Below, in pieces: positions 6,487 to 9,496 of a stretch of 9,496 nucleotides of DNA. The stretch comes from Desulfobacteraceae bacterium (GTDB lineage: Bacteria; Desulfobacterota; Desulfobacteria; Desulfobacterales; DAOWNP01), in NCBI GenBank assembly GCA_030642545.1, contig DAOWNP010000078.1, forward strand, positions 1 through 9,496, in the 5' to 3' direction. Numbering within the stretch: the first letter of the stretch is position 1; every line of letters starts with the position of its first letter. Both the position numbers and the translations under genes were made by a program. The notes below the pieces were generated by a model that ran no database searches, was not told the DNA's origin, and worked only from the letters and a program-made list of their open reading frames with translations.

Positions 6487-8240
6487 CAAAAGCAACTGCT
6501 GTAAAAAATGATAAGAAGTTAGAAAAACAAAAAAAACAGATCAAGGCATTAATAAAGCTTGGGAAACAAAAAGGGCAGTTAACTTATGCAGATATTAATG
6601 CTGCCATACAGGAGAATATGCTTACTCCTGATCAAATAGATGAAACGTTAATTATATTTGATGAACTAAACATTGAAGTTGTAGATTTAAATAAAAAAAA
6701 AGCTACAACTAAAAAAGGAGTGGAAAAAGAAGAAAAAGAATCATCGTCTGTAGCAGATTTTGGAACGGTTACCGATCCTGTAAAAATGTATTTACGTGAA
6801 ATGGGAATGGTGACTCTTTTAAGTCGTGAAGGTGAGATTGAAATAGCAAAAAGAATAGAAGTTGGAGAGCAGGAAGTTATAAAAGCAATGCTTGATACAA
6901 TAATAGGTGTGGAAAGTATTCTTGCTATAGGAAACAAAATTGAAAACGGTAAAATGAGACCAAAGTATGTTTTACGGGATCTTGAAGATAGTGAATTATA
7001 TGTTGATGAAAATGTATATATTGAAAACTTTAAAAAAACTCTTGAAAAGATGAAAGAAGTTAGTAATGAAAATCTGAAATTAAGAGGCGATCTATTTAAA
7101 GATGATTGTGATGAAGTTTTGAAGCGTACTGCAAAACAAGCTATTTCTAAAAATAATAATTTTATATTTGAGCTGTTAAAAGATTGGCGGTTTGAAAGTT
7201 ATATAATAGATAAAATTGAAAATAATATAAAACAACATCTTACATGGTATGATTTTATAGATAAGATTTTATTAAAATGTTCAAAAAAGCATAATATTAA
7301 ATTTAATAAATTAATAACGCTTTTGGATTCTAAAGAAAAATTTATTAAATCCCAGAAAAATAAAATTAATTTATCCGAAGAAAAGCTTGAAAGTTGCTTT
7401 AATGATTATAATAAGATAGTTGCACAAAGTAAAGCAAGAGCTGTTGCTATATACGCAGACAGGTTAATGCTTGAAAAGATAATGAAAAATGTGGGAAAGG
7501 GGCGTGTAAAGGCAAAAATAGCTAAAAAAGAGCTTATAAGGGCTAACTTGCGTCTTGTTGTAAGTATTGCAAAAAAATATACAAACAGGGGCCTTCAGTT
7601 TCTTGATTTAATACAGGAAGGTAATATAGGCCTTATGAAAGCTGTTGATAAGTTTGAATACAGAAGAGGTTATAAATTTTCTACATATGCAACCTGGTGG
7701 ATAAGACAAGCTATTACCAGAGCAATTGCAGATCAGGCAAGAACAATAAGAATTCCTGTACATATGATAGAAACAATTAACAAACTTATAAGGACATCAA
7801 GATATCTTGTTCAGGAGCTTGGAAGAGAGCCATCACCTGAAGAAATTGCTGAGAAAATGGAGATTCCTTTGGATAAAGTAAGAAGAGTACTTAAAATAGC
7901 AAGGGAGCCTATATCGCTTGAAACTCCTATTGGGGAAGAAGAAGATAGTCATCTTGGAGATTTTATTGAAGATAAAAGGTTTATGCTTCCGTCGGATGCG
8001 GCTATAAATATGAACCTTGCGGAACAAACAAGAAAAGTTCTTGCAACTTTAACACCTCGGGAAGAAAAAGTTTTACGCATGAGATTTGGAATAGGCGAAA
8101 AAGCTGATCATACATTAGAAGAGGTAGGTAAAGACTTTGCTGTTACAAGAGAAAGAATAAGACAGATTGAAGCAAAAGCTTTAAGGAAGCTAAGACATCC
8201 AACAAGAAGCAAAAAATTAAAAAGTTTTATTGAAACTTAA
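6483..8240 (+). CDS. rpoD: Primary (housekeeping) RNA polymerase sigma factor, sigma-70
   Basis: This 585-residue subunit directs RNA polymerase to -35/-10 promoters. Region 1.1 is at about 18-75, region 1.2 at about 97-130 (DPVKMYLREMG), then a long non-conserved insert (about 130-340). Region 2 follows at about 345-420, including LRLVVSIAKKY, DLIQEGNIGLMKAVDKFEY and the promoter-melting segment FSTYATWWIRQAI. Region 3 is at about 421-505 and region 4 at about 515-575, with the -35 reading helix in VTRERIRQIEAKALRKLRHP. Region 1.1 plus the long insert marks a proteobacterial-type primary sigma factor. The insert is rich in Lys, Asn and Ile, as expected in an AT-rich genome. The ATG overlaps the dnaG stop and is preceded by AGGAG (6468-6472, 10-nt spacing) inside dnaG, so the two genes are co-transcribed. 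The TTGACA boxes in this window fit its expected specificity. Confidence 0.98.
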   Translation: MTKATAVKNDKKLEKQKKQIKALIKLGKQKGQLTYADINAAIQENMLTPDQIDETLIIFDELNIEVVDLNKKKATTKKGVEKEEKESSSVADFGTVTDPVKMYLREMGMVTLLSREGEIEIAKRIEVGEQEVIKAMLDTIIGVESILAIGNKIENGKMRPKYVLRDLEDSELYVDENVYIENFKKTLEKMKEVSNENLKLRGDLFKDDCDEVLKRTAKQAISKNNNFIFELLKDWRFESYIIDKIENNIKQHLTWYDFIDKILLKCSKKHNIKFNKLITLLDSKEKFIKSQKNKINLSEEKLESCFNDYNKIVAQSKARAVAIYADRLMLEKIMKNVGKGRVKAKIAKKELIRANLRLVVSIAKKYTNRGLQFLDLIQEGNIGLMKAVDKFEYRRGYKFSTYATWWIRQAITRAIADQARTIRIPVHMIETINKLIRTSRYLVQELGREPSPEEIAEKMEIPLDKVRRVLKIAREPISLETPIGEEEDSHLGDFIEDKRFMLPSDAAINMNLAEQTRKVLATLTPREEKVLRMRFGIGEKADHTLEEVGKDFAVTRERIRQIEAKALRKLRHPTRSKKLKSFIET

Positions 8241-8243
8241 TGC

Positions 8244-8270
8244 TTGACAAAAAAGAGTAATGTGTTAAAA
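8244..8270 (+). promoter_or_regulatory. Possible tRNA promoter between rpoD and the tRNA
   Basis: A perfect TTGACA lies at 8244-8249, four bases after the rpoD stop. The best -10 is only TTAAAA (8265-8270) with a short 15-nt spacer. The inverted repeat at 8252-8284 covers the spacer, the -10 and the expected start. The tRNA may instead be cut from the dnaG-rpoD transcript. Confidence 0.3.
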
Positions 8271-8284
8271 AAACATTACTCTTT
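8252..8284. repeat. Perfect 12-bp inverted repeat between rpoD and the tRNA gene
   Basis: AAAGAGTAATGT (8252-8263) and ACATTACTCTTT (8273-8284) are exact reverse complements around a 9-nt loop. In RNA it would form a hairpin just after the rpoD stop, but the 3' arm is followed by GAACATAAG rather than a U tract, so it is not a classic intrinsic terminator. It could be an imperfect terminator, a processing or stability hairpin, or an operator over the adjacent TTGACA box. Confidence 0.8.
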
Positions 8285-8301
8285 GAACATAAGAGTTTTA
8301 A

Positions 8302-8375
8302 GGGCCCATAGCTCAGTCTGGCAGAGCCACCGGCTCATAACCGGTCGGTCCCTGGTTCGAATCCAGGTGGGCCCA
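8302..8375 (+). tRNA. tRNA with CAU anticodon (elongator Met or Ile2)
   Basis: All arms fold over 74 nt: acceptor GGGCCCA/TGGGCCC (8302-8308 with 8368-8374), D stem GCTC/GAGC, anticodon stem ACCGG/CCGGT with loop CTCATAA, a 5-nt variable loop, T stem CCTGG/CCAGG with loop TTCGAAT, and discriminator A at 8375. It is not the initiator, because base pair 1-72 is G-C and the anticodon stem lacks three G-C pairs next to the loop. CAU may be elongator methionine or, if the C is converted to lysidine by TilS, isoleucine for AUA. C4-G69 and C5-G68, which mark Ile2 in E. coli, are both present, but that rule may not hold here. The 3' CCA is not encoded and must be added enzymatically. Confidence 0.95.
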
Positions 8376-8442
8376 TTTTATTATAAAATACAGCATTTAT
8401 GATAGGTAAGTTTATTTTGATGTTGTTATTATTAAAAAAACT

Positions 8443-8492
8443 AAAAACAAAGCGTGGTGAGAGGTAAACCATACTTTGTTTTTTTTATTTTT
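8443..8492 (+). terminator. Intrinsic terminator after the rpoD-tRNA unit
   Basis: AAAAACAAAG (8443-8452) pairs with CTTTGTTTTT (8474-8483). After one C/A mismatch, GTGGT (8454-8458) pairs with ACCAT (8468-8472, one G-U pair), leaving a 9-nt loop. The T-rich tail continues to TTATTTTT at 8492. The A-rich 5' flank makes it potentially bidirectional. It separates the dnaG-rpoD-tRNA unit from the NIF3 gene. Confidence 0.75.
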
Positions 8493-8531
8493 AACGAAAA
8501 TTTAAACAAAAAAATATATATATAAAACAAC

Positions 8532-9425
8532 ATGGCTGGTAATTCTATGATTCCAAAAGTTTCAGATATAATTAAAATTATAGAGCAATTATATCCTCTG
8601 TCTCTTGCTGAAAAATGGGATAACAGCGGATTACAAGCAGGTAATAAAGAAAATGTTGTATATAATATATTAATCGCTTTAGATCCTTTAATATCTGTTG
8701 TTAAATCCTGTAAAGATATGCATATTGATCTGCTTATTACCCATCATCCTTTATTGATGGAATCAATAAAAAAAATAGATTACAATACACCTTGTGGTTT
8801 TGTTTTAAAGGAGGCAGCATCGACAGATCTCTCTATATATGCAGTACATACAAATATTGATAAAGGGGCAGGTGGTTTAAATGATATTTTTGCTCAAAAA
8901 ATTGGTCTTAAAGATATAGTGCCTCTTATCCCATTAGAAACTAAGATAGATGAAATTAAAAAAGTGCACCCTTGTGAAACTATAGATTATGATATTGATC
9001 CGTTGTTATCATCTGTTAGCTTTCCAATTGGTATAGGTCGGATAGGAACTCTTGAGAAAAAAACAGATTTAAAAACATTTGCTCAGGTAATTAAAGAAAA
9101 ATTCGGTTTAGATCACATTAAAATATCTGGAAACCTTGATATGCCTGTTTCTTCTGTGGCTGTTTGTACTGGAAGCGGATCATCTCTTACGAAAGATTTT
9201 ATTAAATCAAAAGCTGATGTATATATAAGTGGTGATATTAAATATCATGACGCTCAGAATATTCTTGAAAACAGAGCAGGAGTTATAGATATAGGTCATT
9301 TTAAGTCTGAGCAGTTTTTTATTGAACATATGAGCCAGAAATTAGATGAAATTATGATTAAATGCGGTTTTAAAGTTAATATTATACCATGTGATACAGA
9401 AAAAGATCCTTTTATAATCATCTAA
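8532..9425 (+). CDS. NIF3/YbgI-family dinuclear metal centre protein
   Basis: A 297-residue member of the NIF3 family, which forms hexameric rings with a two-metal site; related proteins have been linked to GTP cyclohydrolase-like or hydrolase roles, but the function remains unsettled. The metal ligands are all visible: H71 and H72 (THHPL), H106 and D110 (VHTNID), H256 and E260 (GHFKSE). WDNSGLQAG (29-37) and SGDIKYHD (233-240) are further signatures. Length is odd: simple members such as E. coli YbgI have about 247 residues and those with an inserted PII/CutA-like domain about 370. Residues 140-171 (KKVHPCETIDYDIDPL through IGRIG) look like the tail of that insert, as if the rest were deleted. 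The start may be ATG 8532 or ATG 8547 (five residues shorter); neither has a clear Shine-Dalgarno site. An AT-rich TATA run (8514-8525) precedes it. Two tandem TAA codons end the gene. In related genomes this gene commonly follows rpoD. Confidence 0.93.
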   Translation: MAGNSMIPKVSDIIKIIEQLYPLSLAEKWDNSGLQAGNKENVVYNILIALDPLISVVKSCKDMHIDLLITHHPLLMESIKKIDYNTPCGFVLKEAASTDLSIYAVHTNIDKGAGGLNDIFAQKIGLKDIVPLIPLETKIDEIKKVHPCETIDYDIDPLLSSVSFPIGIGRIGTLEKKTDLKTFAQVIKEKFGLDHIKISGNLDMPVSSVAVCTGSGSSLTKDFIKSKADVYISGDIKYHDAQNILENRAGVIDIGHFKSEQFFIEHMSQKLDEIMIKCGFKVNIIPCDTEKDPFIII

Positions 9426-9466
9426 TAAAAAGAGTATAGATTATGCTTTACATTTTTTTATAATTC

Positions 9467-9496
9467 ATAATAATAATAATAATAATAATAATAATA
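9467..9496. repeat. ATA trinucleotide microsatellite, at least 10 units
   Basis: A perfect 3-bp periodicity (ATA x10) runs from 9467 to the last base of the window, about 40 bases after the NIF3 stop. Its full length is unknown because the window ends inside it. The bases between the NIF3 stop and the repeat hold no gene and no clear terminator. Confidence 0.9.

Noticed and set aside
6632..6937. Minus-strand open frame of 101 codons
   Set aside because: It is antisense to rpoD regions 1.1 and 1.2, with low-complexity Ser/Ile composition and no start signal.
7833..8027. Minus-strand open frame of 64 codons
   Set aside because: It is antisense to the conserved region 3-4 of rpoD and has no independent support.
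8399..8467. 22-codon ORF after the tRNA with a Leu-rich stretch and a basic tail, ending in the terminator loop
   Set aside because: It has no ribosome-binding site, and the hydrophobic-then-basic pattern follows from the T-rich then A-rich base composition leading into the terminator. Noted because short peptides of this shape can be toxins, but nothing supports it.

Overview
The window is about 9.5 kb of very AT-rich bacterial DNA with seven well-supported protein genes and one tRNA. The likely source is an AT-rich member of the former Deltaproteobacteria (Desulfobacterota). This is inferred from three things: the order dnaG-rpoD-tRNA(CAU)-NIF3, the Desulfobacteria-like wording of the chemoreceptor methylation helix, and a sigma factor carrying region 1.1 plus a long non-conserved insert. 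No tool was run, so the taxonomy is provisional. Apart from one chemoreceptor on the minus strand, every gene reads on the plus strand.

Left part (1-3483). A heptanucleotide tandem repeat occupies the left edge. Next comes a complete methyl-accepting chemotaxis receptor on the minus strand. Divergent from it is a two-gene metal-transport unit: a secreted DUF1007-family protein whose stop overlaps the start of a NicO-family nickel/cobalt permease (ATGA overlap). The two products probably work together at the inner membrane and periplasm.

Middle (3484-4677). A stand-alone monofunctional hisB (histidine synthesis) sits behind its own sigma-70-type promoter. A 472-base gene-poor stretch follows. 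It holds a near-consensus promoter (TTGACA-N17-TACAAT), an unrecognised 36-codon ORF with a plausible ribosome-binding site, an 18-bp perfect palindrome, a 9-bp tandem duplication and a second weaker promoter-like pair. It looks like a long regulatory leader for the dnaG operon, or the remains of a lost gene.

Right part (4678-9496). DNA primase (dnaG, best read from a TTG start) overlaps the primary sigma factor (rpoD) by ATGA, forming the core of the macromolecular-synthesis operon without rpsU. A perfect 12-bp inverted repeat, overlapped by a TTGACA box, lies between rpoD and a CAU-anticodon tRNA. A clear intrinsic terminator follows. Then comes a NIF3-family dinuclear-metal protein that appears to keep only the tail of the family's inserted domain. 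The window ends inside an ATA trinucleotide microsatellite.

This is mostly ordinary housekeeping DNA, and I see no convincing new multi-gene system. The items most worth checking are the dnaG leader with its small ORF, the shortened NIF3 protein, the palindrome before the tRNA, and the start codons of dnaG and the DUF1007 gene.
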